From positions 76,001,797-76,065,796 of the forward strand of contig NC_090751.1 of NCBI RefSeq assembly GCF_036898095.1: 64,000 nt of DNA, read 5' to 3'. The stretch is from Palaemon carinicauda. Its lineage: Eukaryota; Arthropoda; Malacostraca; Decapoda; Palaemonidae. The notes beneath the pieces were generated by a model. That model did no database searches. It saw nothing but the letters and a program-made list of their open reading frames with translations, and was not told where the DNA came from. Made by a program: the position numbers and the translations under genes. Position 1 is the first letter of the stretch. Every line of letters starts with the position of its first letter. Below are positions 22,201-34,269 of this stretch, piece after piece.

Positions 22201-24098
22201 TCACTTTGGCTGCTGTTGCCCTGAGGTCTTGCCTCCTTGACCGCGACCACCCCTGAATCCCCTCCCCCTTGAGGGGCGTCTAGACGAACCTCTGGCTGCT
22301 CCTCTAGGCTTTGCTCGAAAAGTAGTTGACTGCCCTTCGAAAGCTGGGTTAAATGCCGGAGACTGCGTAGTCACGGCTTGGGGTACCCACTGGTACGTGG
22401 CCGGGGTTTGTGCCACCATCTGGGGCACTGTAGGCAAAGGAAGTTGTTGCTGCTGCTGTCTGAATGGCTTGGCTGGCTGAGAGGGTAGCTTAGTCTTCTT
22501 AGTCTTCCTCTTTGGTTGGGGACCCTCATCCAGGGAAGACTTTCTCTTGAGAGATAGGCCCCACTTCTGGAGAAGGTTTCTATTCTCCGTGGCAGCCTTA
22601 TCTACAACCTCCTTGACCGCTTCACAAGGGAAGAGGTCTTTGCCCCAAATGCTGGAGGAGATTAGTTTCCTTGGCTCGTGCCTCACCGCAGCCGAGGTGA
22701 ACACGAACTCCCTACAAGCCCTCCTAGCTTTGACGAAGCTATAAAGGTCCTTCGTCACTGTGGCTAGGTGTGTCTTAGCCACTACCATAAATATTTCATG
22801 GACCTTGGGGTCACTTGCCATTGTCTCCAGAGTCGTTTGATGAGACATTGAGGCAGCAAGTCGTTTCTTTTGTCTCAAGCTCCCTGCGCAAAAGAAAGTC
22901 AGACAGCTTTGGGAGGGTCTCACCGAACTGACGTCCGGCAATATCGGCCTCCAACTTCCCAACTGAGAAGGTAAGATGGACGGCCTTCCAGTCTTTGTGA
23001 TCCATGGGTAAGGCCAAAGATAGAGGTTTACACTCCTCCAAAGAGGGGCATGGCTTACCTGCCTCGATCGCTTTCAGCACGGCCGTAAACCCTTTCTGCA
23101 TAAAGGGGAAGGCTCTAGAAGGAGAGGACACAAAGGAAGGGTGCTTCTTACTCGAAGCAGGTACCTTTGAGTTTGTGAAGCCCCTCTCTTTCATCGAGCT
23201 TGACAACAAAGCTTGAGCCTTAGCATGGTCAAAAACTATGACCTCCTTCGGCTCCGTTTCTTCCTTTGAGGCTGGTTCCTTCCTTAGACGGATATAACAG
23301 TCCGGATACGACTCCTTGCTGGGCCAGAATTCCACCTCCTCAAGGGGGACTGAGCCCAACTTCTCCGAAATGACAATCTTTCCCATCGTCATAGGCATGC
23401 GCTCTGCATACCTCCAAGGATTGGCATCTGAGCACAAGGGAAGGTCTTTCACGCTGAGCTTCTTCTGGGGCCCACGTGATGCTGCAAGTCTCCGCATCTC
23501 CAACTTCATTGCAGCAGCCTTCTCATTATTTTCCTTCTGCATCTGTTGGATCATTCCAACGCTGGAAGAAAGGGTCTTTCCCAGCTCCTCTGGGAGAGAG
23601 GACGATGTTGAGGGAATAGGTTCAAGGGCCTGAACCGGGGTAGCCGACACCTCGTCGAATTCTTCCTCATTGTCTGGAGCCTGCTCCTCTTCCTGGTCTT
23701 CTGCCAGAAGGTCTTTTTCCAAGCACTCGGACACCTCCGACATCCTATCGTCCAATTGGATGTCCTGCAGGGCGTCCACGACTTCAGCATCCACCGGGAT
23801 CTGAACTAACGGTATCTCTGCTTGAGGCTGGAGAATCACTGCATCTGCTGACTCCTTGGGGAAAAGGTAAGCCCTCATCTTCTCACTTGGAAGATAGGGA
23901 CCAGAAGTGTTCTTCTGAAAGACCCTTACCCAGGTACGAAGCTTCTCCCTTGCTGCGTCCCTTGACTCCGCCGTCTTAGGGGAATCAAATGCCTCAGTAA
24001 TCAGGTATGTGCATACGGTACATACCTGCGGGTCCCAATACCGGAGATCACCTTTGGAGACTGCGCATGCTGCGTGCCTCCTACACAAATCATGTCCG
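22201..24098 (-). pseudogene. DIRS-B gag, 5'-truncated and frameshifted
   Basis: This is the structural/nucleic-acid-binding protein of the DIRS family. It starts at the truncation point (about 24098) with a Cys/His-rich piece (NFCGHDLCRRHAACAV, then RYWDPQVCTVC). An acidic linker with EEDQEEEQAPDNEEE-like composition follows, then the family block PLCSDANPWRYAERMPM, and then KARRACREFVF. One extra A near 22868 shifts the frame, so the two halves are read at 24088-22811 and 22962-22201. The C-terminus is Gln/Pro-rich and then Arg/Gly-rich (RGAARGSSRRPSRGRGFRGG), an RGG-like RNA-binding tail. Homologues in this window are DIRS-C (57555-59518) and DIRS-D (40298-41960). Confidence 0.85.
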
Positions 24099-24990
24099 CA
24101 GAAGTTCTTAATTGTAGAGGTGCACTTCCTCTAACAGCTTCCATATTTACTGCCGAACTGTATGGCATATTGAGAAAATAGCTTTGGAAAAGGAGGGTAA
24201 TTTTACCATTTTTAGTGATGCAAGGAGTGTTCTTCAGGCTTTAGAAGTTTTTAATTCTAGTAACCCTCTAGTTTTAAAGATTTTAGAATGGCTTTTTATT
24301 ATTAGACGGAAAGGTATAACTGTTCGATTTTGTTGGGTTCCAGCACATGTAGGTGTGTCCGGGAATGAGAAGGCAGATTTACTGGCAAAGAATGCGGCAT
24401 CCGAGTTGCTACCAAGGAGGTATCCCATTCCATGTAACGATTTCCTACCTTACATCAAGAAATTGGTTTGTGATAAATGGCAACAGCACTGGGATAGTCA
24501 AGATGGCAATAAAATGAGGGAAGTAAAAAATATCATATCACCTTGGAGGTATAACATGATTCCCCGAAAATGGGAGACGACTCTTTGTCGTCTCCGTATT
24601 GGTCACACACGGTTGACACACAAGTTTCTGCTGAAGGGCCAACACCAACCGTATTGCGAGGACTGCTTAGTACCTTTAACAGTGAGGCATTTGTTGACCG
24701 AATGCCATAATTTTACTAACTTAAGAAATAGATATCTGTTTGAGGCTCGAGGTGAGGATAGCAGGTTTATCCTTGCCAAGATTCTTGGACATGATGTGTC
24801 TTACTATGCGAGCGGAATTTTTAGATTTATTTCAGAAGCAGGTCTTCTGAAAACTATTTAATTATTGTAATGACTTCTTAATTTTTATGGTTTTAATCGA
24901 ATTCTCTTTTAATATTCATATACAGTAAATGGTATCGGCGTCAATGACCTTAGATGTCAGGATGCCAGAAAACTTTCAATCAATCAATCA
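24099..24990 (+). pseudogene. LINE-1 ORF2 3' end: RNase H and zinc motif, with (TCAA)n tail
   Basis: RNase H removes RNA from RNA-DNA hybrids during LINE integration. The fragment starts with ALPLTASIFTAELYGI (24140-24170) and then a small deletion shifts the frame. The 24184-24861 frame reads FTIFSDARSVLQALE and FCWVPAHVGVSGNEKAD, both canonical RNase H motifs. A C-terminal YCEDCLVPLTVRHLLTEC motif (C-x2-C-x7-H-x4-C) is typical of this LINE group. After the stop a short 3' UTR ends in repeats of TCAA at about 24976-24990. RNase H points to an I-like clade rather than Jockey proper. It is probably the same element as at 1-1562 and 9332-9983. Confidence 0.85.
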
Positions 24991-25878
24991 ATCTACTGTG
25001 CAGCCAATGATAGTATTTTACGTCTCTTCAGACAGAGGTGTCTTTTCCTGGGACACCTCTTCAACTTCTTCCTGGGACACTTCTTCAATTTCTTCCAAAG
25101 GTCTAGTAGCAGGAGGAACTGGCTCTTTTTTCCGAGGCTGGAAGAACATTGTGATCGGAAGTTGCTGCCGCTGCTTCTTTTTTTGCTCGAAGAGCATCCT
25201 GTAGGGAGTCATGATGTCATCGATCTTGTTGCAGAATTGCATAGAACGAACCATATCCTCGTCCCACTCTTGCGACATTTCTTTCACCTCCTTCACATGG
25301 TTGCAGAACTTGGCAAGCCGTTCTAATGTTAAGTCCGTTTCTTCGACATTTTCTTGGGTCTCTTCCTGTGTTTCACTGTCTTCTTCACTGGCCGATTTCG
25401 TCAGGTCTTCTAGGTCTGCGTCAGTTAGCGGCTGGGAATGGCAGTCCAACAACTCGTCGACGTCTTCAGTCGTCATGTCGCCAAACCCGTCACCTCCAAT
25501 TATCGCAGCCAACTGCACAGATTTGCGTATTGCAGAGTGTTGAATCTCAGATGGTGTAAATCCCTCGTCATCATAAACAATCTGGGGCCACAACTTCTTC
25601 CAGCTCGCATTGACAGTAGCAGGTTTCATTTCTTGCAGTGCCTTCTGGATGTTCTGCAGGCACGTGGCTATTGTGTACTTCCGCCAGTACGCCTTCAAAT
25701 TGAAAGTTTCATCTTCATCTTCTTGGGCAGCATCCACACACGCAACGAGGTCCGCCAAGGTATTCTTCGTGTAGAGGGCCTTGAACGCCCTGATAACCCC
25801 CTGGTCCATCGGTTGAATTAATGACGTGGTGTTGGGTGGCAGGAACTCAACCTGAATGCCCTCATGCGACAGGTCAGT
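24991..25878 (-). pseudogene. Tigger-2: C-terminal half of a second Tigger transposase
   Basis: This is a truncated second copy of the transposase at 12091-13958, very similar to it. It retains the part from LSHEGIQVEFLPPNTTSLI through the third catalytic aspartate (QPMDQGVIRAFK) to the acidic C-terminus at 25018. The DNA-binding domains and first two catalytic aspartates are missing. It begins immediately after the LINE-1 TCAA tail and ends at GGTCAGTTG, where LINE-3 array DNA starts. On the minus strand the open frame extends 5' into antisense LINE-3 sequence (to 25965), an accidental fusion. Confidence 0.88.
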
Positions 25879-26207
25879 TGACAGTAAATTTACTTTTGAG
25901 AAACATATAAGGTCTGTGTCTTCTTCAATTGCACAAAAAATAGGCTTATTGAGAAAGTCTTTCAAGATTTTTGGTGATCAATCTATTCTGAAGAAGTGTT
26001 TTAATTCTTTCATTCTACCTTGTTTTGAGTATTGTTCTCCTGTCTGGTCTTCAGCTGCTGATTCTCATCTTAATTTGTTGGACAGAAACTTACGTTCTAT
26101 TAAATTTCTTATTCCTGATCTAGATATTAATGTCTGGCACCGTCGTTCAATTAGTTCATTATCCATGTTGCATAAGATTTTTCATAACTCTGACCATCCT
26201 TTACATT
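25879..26207 (+). pseudogene. LINE-3 RT fragment, array copy 1 (partial)
   Basis: It begins mid-domain at the Tigger-2 junction (DSKFTFEKHIRS onward) and lacks the YADD motif. It ends at a TAA created in the HPLHS codons, as in copy 4 and copy 11. Confidence 0.85.
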
Positions 26208-26832
26208 AAGATCTCCCTAGAGACCTGTGGCGGCCGGTGAAAAGAGTCCTTCTTATATATCTTTTCTGATAAAACCTTCCAATTATACCAGAGAAAGATA
26301 AAAGCATGGAATGCTGAGGTTACAACCCTCGCGCGAGCACCTTTTGGGTGTCGTGTATAAAGCAAAGGCGCGTGAAATCCACTATTCACAGGTTGTCTTC
26401 CATTTAGTTAATTCCTTCGTCAAAGGGATGGGCCGATACAAAGGCCCTAGCCAACCACCAGCGCCACACCACCCACCCCACGACGCGAGCGCCATCTGAA
26501 CGACATCCTTCTTGTTGGACTTCTTAGTGTGGAATTTTTTTGTGGTGCTCTCGACCTTTTTTATCAATCGTGGATTTATTTTGTCATGTCCGAAGCTCCA
26601 TCTTCACACATTCCAATGTTAAGTACCATAGTTTGTTTTGTCAGCTTTTTATAGTACCGGGCTTTTGTTTTATATCCAGTATAGTCTGTTTTATTATTCC
26701 CATCTGGCCCTTCACGGCGGCCATTGTTTGTTCACTTGTTTGGGAATTCATCTTTATCTGCCCGTTTAGTACTCTGTCACTTAGGTTCTTGGTTAAGTCC
26801 CTGGCCTTATGCCTTTAGAATCGTTATGATTT

Positions 26833-27508
26833 TTGTGTTTTTATGCTCATGGTACTTTTGCATATGCAGATGATGCTACTCTCTTTGCATCAATTCCATT
26901 CCCTGAATGTAGATCTAGGGTTGGTGAATCCCTTAATAGAGATTTAGCTAGAATTAGTGCATGGTGCAAATTATGGGGGTATGAAGTTGAATCCTAACAA
27001 AACTCAAAGTATGATTGTAAGTAGGTCAAGGACGGTGGCTCCTCAACATCCGGATCTCAGTATTGATAATGTTTCTTTAAATATGTATGACTCTTTCAAA
27101 ATTTTAGGTGTGATTCTCGACAGTAAATTTACTTTTGAGAAACATATAAGGTCTGTGTCTTCTTCAACTGCACAAAAAATAGGCTTATTGAGAAAGTCTT
27201 TCAAGATTTTTGGTGATCAATCTATTCTGAAGAAGTGTTTTAATTCTTCCATTCTACCATGTTTTGAATATTGTTCTCCTGTCTGGTCTTCAGCTGCTGA
27301 TTCTCATCTTAATTTGTTGGACAGAAACTTACGTTCTATTAAATTTCTTATTCCTGATCTAGATATTAATGTCTGGCACCGTCGTTCAATTAGTTCATTA
27401 TCCATGTTGCATAAGATTTTTCATAACTCTGACCATCCTTTACATTCAGATCTCCCTAGAGACCTGTGGCGGCCGGTGAAAAGAGTCCTTCTTATATATC
27501 TTTTCTGA
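26833..27508 (+). pseudogene. LINE-3 RT fragment, array copy 2
   Basis: It has FAYADDATLFAS, the catalytic YADD. An extra G at about 26979 (GGGGGTATGAAG) shifts the frame before MKLNPNKTQS. It is near-identical to copy 5, 3718 bases downstream. Confidence 0.85.
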
Positions 27509-28071
27509 TAAAACCTTCCAATTATACCAGAGAAAGATAAAAGCATGGAATGCTGAGGTTACAACCCTCGCGGGAGCATCTTTTGGGTGTCGTGTGTAAA
27601 GCAAAGGCGCGTGAAATCCACTATTCACAGGTTGTCTTCCATTTAGTTAATTCCTTCGTCAAAGGGATGGGCCGATACATAGGCCCTAGCCAACCACCAG
27701 CGCCACACCACCCACGCCACGACGCGAGCGCCATGTGAACGACATCCTTCTTTTTGGACTTCCTAGTGTGGAATTTTTTTGTGGTGCTCTCGACCTTTTT
27801 TATCAATCGTGGATTTAATTTGTCCTGTCCGAAGCTCCATCTTCACACATTCCAATGTTAAGTACCATAGTTTGTTTTGTCAGCTTTTTATAGTACCGGG
27901 CTTTTGTTTTATATCCAGTATAGTCTGTTTTATTATTCCCGTCTGGCCCTTCACGGCGGCCATTGTTTGTTCACTTGTTTGGGAATTCATCTTTATCTGC
28001 CCGTTTAGTACTCTGTCACTTAGGTTCTTGGTTAAGTCCCTGGCCTTATGCCTTTAGAATCGTTATGATTT

Positions 28072-28749
28072 TTGTGTTTTTATGCTCATGGTACTTTTGC
28101 ATATGCCGATGATGCTACTCTCTTTGCATCAATTCCATTCCCTGAATGTAGATCTAGGGTTGGTGAATCCCTTAATAGAGATTTAGCTAGAATTAGTGCA
28201 TGGTGCAAATTATGGGGTATGAAGTTGAATCCTAACAAAACTCAAAGTATGATTGTAAGTAGGTCAAGGACGGTGGCTCCTCAACATCCGGATCTCAGTA
28301 TTGGTAATGTTTCTTTAAATATGTATGACTCTTTCAAAATTTTAGGTGTGATTCTCGACAGTAAATTTACTTTTGAGAAACATATAAGGTCTGAGTCTTC
28401 TTCAATTGCACAAAAAATAGGCTTATTGAGAAAGTCTTTCAAGATTTTTGGTGATCAATCTATTCTGAAGAAGTGTTTTAATTCTTCCATTCTACCATGT
28501 TTTGAATATTGTTCTCCTGTCTGGTCTTCAACTGCTGATTCTCATCTTAATTTGTTGGACAGAAACTTACGTTCTATTAAATTTCTTATTCCTGATCTAG
28601 ATATTAATGTCTGGCACCGTTGTTCAATTAGTTCATTATCCATGTTGCATAAGATTTTTCATAACTCTGACCATCCTTTACATTCAGATCTCCCTAGAGA
28701 CCTGTGGCGGCCGGTGAAAAGAGTCCTTCTTATATATCTTTTCGGATAA
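28072..28749 (+). pseudogene. LINE-3 RT fragment, array copy 3
   Basis: A 225-codon open frame includes YADD, then KILGVILDSKFTFEKHI and LPCFEYCSPVW. It ends in the junction-derived tail (RDLWRPVKRV). Private variants are shared only with copy 6. Confidence 0.85.
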
Positions 28750-29312
28750 AACCTTCCAATTATACCAGAGAAAGATAAAAGCATGGAATGCTGAGGTTAC
28801 AACCCTCGCGCGAGCATCTTTTGGGTGTCGTGTGTAAAGCAAAGGCGCGTGAAATCCACTATTCACAGGTTGTCTTCCATTTAGTTAATTCCTTCGTCAA
28901 AGGGATGGGCCGATACAAAGGCCCTAGCCAACCACCAGCGCCACACCACCCACGCCACGACGCGAGCGCCATCTGAACGACATCCTTCTTTTTGGACTTC
29001 TTAGTGTGGAATTTTTTTGTGGTGCTCTCGACCTTTTTTATCAATCGTGGATTTATTTTGTCATGTCCGAAGCTCCATCTTCACACATTCCAATGTTAAG
29101 TACCATAGTTTGTTTTGTCAGCTTTTTATAGTACCACCGGGCTTTTGTTTTATATCCAGTATAGTCTGTTTTATTATTCCCGTCTGGCCCTTCACGGCGG
29201 CCATTGTTTGTTCACTTGTTTGGGAATTCATCTTTATCTGCCCGTTTAGTACTCTGTCACTTAGGTTCTTGGTTAAGTCCCTGGCCTTATGCCTTTAGAA
29301 TCGTTATGATTT

Positions 29313-29927
29313 TTGTGTTTTTATGCTCATGGTACTTTTGCATATGCAGATGATGCTACTCTCTTTGCATCAATTCCATCCCCTGAATGTAGATCTAGGG
29401 TTGGTGAATCCCTTAATAGAGATTTAGCTAGAATTAGTGCATGGTGCAAATTATGGGGTATGAAGTTGAATCCTAACAAAACTCAAAGTATGATTGTAAG
29501 TAGGTCAAGGACGGTGGCTCCTCAACATCCGGATCTCAGTATTGATAATGTTTCTTTAAATATGTATGACTCTTTCAAAATTTTAGGTGTGATTCTCGAC
29601 AGTAAATTTACTTTTGAGAAACATATAAGGTCTGTGTCTTCTTCAATTGCACAAAAAATAGGCTTATTGAGAAAGTCTTTCAAGATTTTTGGTGATCAAT
29701 CTATTCTGAAGAAGTGTTTTAATTCTTTCATTCTACCTTGTTTTGAGTATTGTTCTCCTGTCTGGTCTTCAGCTGCTGATTCTCATCTTAATTTGTTGGA
29801 CAGAAACTTACGTTCTATTAAATTTCTTATTCCTGATCTAGATATTAATGTCTGGCACCGTCGTTCAATTAGTTCATTATCCATGTTGCATAAGATTTTT
29901 CATAACTCTGACCATCCTTTACATTAA
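29313..29927 (+). pseudogene. LINE-3 RT fragment, array copy 4
   Basis: The open frame has YADD and ends at the HPLH stop variant. Its upstream spacer carries the CCACCGGGC variant shared with copy 7. Confidence 0.85.
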
Positions 29928-30550
29928 GATCTCCCTAGAGACCTGTGGCGGCCGGTGAAAAGAGTCCTTCTTATATATCTTTTCTGATAAAACCTTCCAA
30001 TTATACCAGAGAAAGATAAAAGCATGGAATGCTGAGGTTACAACCCTCGCGCGAGCACCTTTTGGGTGTCGTGTATAAAGCAAAGGCGCGTGAAATCCAC
30101 TATTCACAGGTTGTCTTCCATTTAGTTAATTCCTTCGTCAAAGGGATGGGCCGATACAAAGGCCCTAGCCAACCACCAGCGCCACACCACCCACCCCACG
30201 ACGCGAGCGCCATCTGAACGACATCCTTCTTGTTGGACTTCTTAGTGTGGAATTTTTTTGTGGTGCTCTCGACCTTTTTTATCAATCGTGGATTTATTTT
30301 GTCATGTCCGAAGCTCCCTCTTCACACATTCCAATGTTAAGTACCATAGTTTGTTTTGTCAGCTTTTTATAGTACCGGGCTTTTGTTTTATATCCAGTAT
30401 AGTCTGTTTTATTATTCCCATCTGGCCCTTCACGGCGGCCATTGTTTGTTCACTTGTTTGGGAATTCATCTTTATCTGCCCGTTTAGTACTCTGTCACTT
30501 AGGTTCTTGGTTAAGTCCCTGGCCTTATGCCTTTAGAATCGTTATGATTT

Positions 30551-31226
30551 TTGTGTTTTTATGCTCATGGTACTTTTGCATATGCAGATGATGCTACTCT
30601 CTTTGCATCAATTCCATTCCCTGAATGTAGATCTAGGGTTGGTGAATCCCTTAATAGAGATTTAGCTAGAATTAGTGCATGGTGCAAATTATGGGGGTAT
30701 GAAGTTGAATCCTAACAAAACTCAAAGTATGATTGTAAGTAGGTCAAGGACGGTGGCTCCTCAACATCCGGATCTCAGTATTGATAATGTTTCTTTAAAT
30801 ATGTATGACTCTTTCAAAATTTTAGGTGTGATTCTCGACAGTAAATTTACTTTTGAGAAACATATAAGGTCTGTGTCTTCTTCAACTGCACAAAAAATAG
30901 GCTTATTGAGAAAGTCTTTCAAGATTTTTGGTGATCAATCTATTCTGAAGAAGTGTTTTAATTCTTCCATTCTACCATGTTTTGAATATTGTTCTCCTGT
31001 CTGGTCTTCAGCTGCTGATTCTCATCTTAATTTGTTGGACAGAAACTTACGTTCTATTAAATTTCTTATTCCTGATCTAGATATTAATGTCTGGCACCGT
31101 CGTTCAATTAGTTCATTATCCATGTTGCATAAGATTTTTCATAACTCTGACCATCCTTTACATTCAGATCTCCCTAGAGACCTGTGGCGGCCGGTGAAAA
31201 GAGTCCTTCTTATATATCTTTTCTGA
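30551..31226 (+). pseudogene. LINE-3 RT fragment, array copy 5
   Basis: Same extra G as copy 2 (about 30697), with YADD present. It belongs to the second copy of the 3718-bp block. Confidence 0.85.
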
Positions 31227-31789
31227 TAAAACCTTCCAATTATACCAGAGAAAGATAAAAGCATGGAATGCTGAGGTTACAACCCTCGCGGGAGCATCTT
31301 TTGGGTGTCGTGTGTAAAGCAAAGGCGCGTGAAATCCACTATTCACAGGTTGTCTTCCATTTAGTTAATTCCTTCGTCAAAGGGATGGGCCGATACATAG
31401 GCCCTAGCCAACCACCAGCGCCACACCAGCCACGCCACGACGCGAGCGCCATGTGAACGACATCCTTCTTTTTGGACTTCCTAGTGTGGAATTTTTTTGT
31501 GGTGCTCTCGACCTTTTTTATCAATCGTGGATTTATTTTGTCCTGTCCGAAGCTCCATCTTCACACATTCCAATGTTAAGTACCATAGTTTGTTTTGTCA
31601 GCTTTTTATAGTACCGGGCTTTTGTTTTATATCCAGTATAGTCTGTTTTATTATTCCCGTCTGGCCCTTCACGGCGGCCATTGTTTGTTCACTTGTTTGG
31701 GAATTCATCTTTATCTGCCCGTTTAGTACTCTGTCACTTAGGTTCTTGGTTAAGTCCCTGGCCTTATGCCTTTAGAATCGTTATGATTT

Positions 31790-32467
31790 TTGTGTTTTTA
31801 TGCTCATGGTACTTTTGCATATGCCGATGATGCTACTCTCTTTGCATCAATTCCATTCCCTGAATGTAGATCTAGGGTTGGTGAATCCCTTAATAGAGAT
31901 TTAGCTAGAATTAGTGCATGGTGCAAATTATGGGGTATGAAGTTGAATCCTAACAAAACTCAAAGTATGATTGTAAGTAGGTCAAGGACGGTGGCTCCTC
32001 AACATCCGGATCTCAGTATTGGTAATGTTTCTTTAAATATGTATGACTCTTTCAAAATTTTAGGTGTGATTCTCGACAGTAAATTTACTTTTGAGAAACA
32101 TATAAGGTCTGAGTCTTCTTCAATTGCACAAAAAATAGGCTTATTGAGAAAGTCTTTCAAGATTTTTGGTGATCAATCTATTCTGAAGAAGTGTTTTAAT
32201 TCTTCCATTCTACCATGTTTTGAATATTGTTCTCCTGTCTGGTCTTCAACTGCTGATTCTCATCTTAATTTGTTGGACAGAAACTTACGTTCTATTAAAT
32301 TTCTTATTCCTGATCTAGATATTAATGTCTGGCACCGTTGTTCAATTAGTTCATTATCCATGTTGCATAAGATTTTTCATAACTCTGACCATCCTTTACA
32401 TTCAGATCTCCCTAGAGACCTGTGGCGGCCGGTGAAAAGAGTCCTTCTTATATATCTTTTCGGATAA
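31790..32467 (+). pseudogene. LINE-3 RT fragment, array copy 6
   Basis: The 225-codon open frame is near-identical to copy 3, including the ESSSIAQ and RCSISS variants. Confidence 0.85.
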
Positions 32468-33030
32468 AACCTTCCAATTATACCAGAGAAAGATAAAAGC
32501 ATGGAATGCTGAGGTTACAACCCTCGCGGGAGCATCTTTTGGGTGTCGTGTGTAAAGCAAAGGCGCGTGAAATCCACTATTCACAGGTTGTCTTCCATTT
32601 AGTTAATTCCTTCGTCAAAGGGATGGGCCGATACAAAGGCCCTAGCCAACCACCAGCGCCACACCACCCACGCCACGACGCGAGCGCCATCTGAACGACA
32701 TCCTTCTTTTTGGACTTCTTAGTGTGGAATTTTTTTGTGGTGCTCTCGACCTTTTTTATCAATCGTGGATTTATTTTGTCATGTCCGAAGCTCCATCTTC
32801 ACACATTCCAATGTTAAGTACCATAGTTTGTTTTGTCAGCTTTTTATAGTACCACCGGGCTTTTGTTTTATATCCAGTATAGTCTGTTTTATTATTCCCG
32901 TCTGGCCCTTCACGGCGGCCATTGTTTGTTCACTTGTTTGGGAATTCATCTTTATCTGCCCGTTTAGTACTCTGTCACTTAGGTTCTTGGTTAAGTCCCT
33001 GGCCTTATGCCTTTAGAATCGTTATGATTT

Positions 33031-33639
33031 TTGTGTTTTTATGCTCATGGTACTTTTGCATATGCAGATGATGCTACTCTCTTTGCATCAATTCCATCCC
33101 CTGAATGTAGATCTAGGGTTGGTGAATCCCTTAATAGAGATTTAGCTAGAATTAGTGCATGGTGCAAATTATGGGGTATGAAGTTGAATCCTAACAAAAC
33201 TCAAAGTATGATTGTAAGTAGGTCAAGGACGGTGGCTCCTCAACATCCGGATCTCAGTATTGATAATGTTTCTTTAAATATGTATGACTCTTTCAAAATT
33301 TTAGGTGTGATTCTCGACAGTAAATTTACTTTTGAGAAACATATAAGGTCTGTGTCTTCTTCAATTGCACAAAAAATAGGCTTATTGAGAAAGTCTTTCA
33401 AGATTTTTGGTGATCAATCTATTCTGAAGAAGTGTTTTAATTCTTTTATTCTACCTTGTTTTGAGTATTGTTCTCCTGCCTGGTCTTCAGCTGCTGATTC
33501 TCATCTTAATTTGTTGGACAGAAACTTGCGTTCTATTAAATTTCTTATTCCTGATCTAGATATTAATGTCTGGCACCGTCGTTCAATTAGTTCATTATCC
33601 ATGTTGCATAAGATTTTTCATAATTCTGACCATCCTTAA
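33031..33639 (+). pseudogene. LINE-3 RT fragment, array copy 7
   Basis: The open frame has YADD. It ends early because HPLH has become a stop one codon sooner (CCATCCTTAACATT). It also has a private SPAW variant, so the block-duplication identity fades here. Confidence 0.85.
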
Positions 33640-34269
33640 CATTCAGATCTCCCTAGAGACCTGTGGCGGCCGGTGAAAAGAGTCCTTCTTATATATCTTT
33701 TCTGATAAAACCTTCCAATTATACCAGAGAAAGATAAAAGCATGGAATGCTGAGGTTACAACCCTCGCGCGAGCACCTTTTGGGTGTCGTGTATAAAGCA
33801 AAGGAGAGTGAAATCCACTATTCACAGGTTGTCTTCCATTTAGTTAATTCCTTCGTCAAAGGGATGGGCCGATACAAAGGCCCTAGCCAACCACCAGCGC
33901 CACACCACCCACGCCACGACGCGAGCGCCATCTGAACGACATCCTTCTTTTTGGACTTCTTAGTGTGGAATTTTTTTGTGGTGCTCTCGACCTTTTTTTA
34001 TCAATCGTGGATTTATTTTGTCATGTCCGAAACTCCATCTTCACACATTCCAATGTTAAGTACCATAGTTTGTTTTGTCAGCTTTTTATAGTACCGGGCT
34101 TTTGTTTTATATCCAGTATAGTCTGTTTTATTATTCCCGTCTGGCCCTTCACGGCGGCCATTGTTTGTTCACTTGTTTGGGAATTCATCTTTATCTGCCC
34201 GTTTAGTACTCTGTCACTTAGGTTCTTGGTTAAGTTCCTGGCCTTATGCCTTTAGAATTGTTATGATTT

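Larger units (their letters stand above)
9981..24098 (-). mobile_element. DIRS-B: minus-strand DIRS retrotransposon, 5'-truncated, holding nested Tigger and LINE-2
   Basis: Reading the minus strand, the order is gag (24098-22201), RT/RNase H (about 22060-20299), tyrosine recombinase (about 20340-19376), 3' noncoding DNA (19375-19010 and 11091-10541, split by Tigger), internal complementary region (10445-10540) and the terminal repeat starting at 9981. The left terminal repeat and leader are missing at the 24098 side. The termini match those of DIRS-C and DIRS-E, so all three belong to one family, different from DIRS-A. Coding regions carry a few frameshifts and stops, so the copy is dead but much fresher in sequence than DIRS-A's interior. 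Confidence 0.85.
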
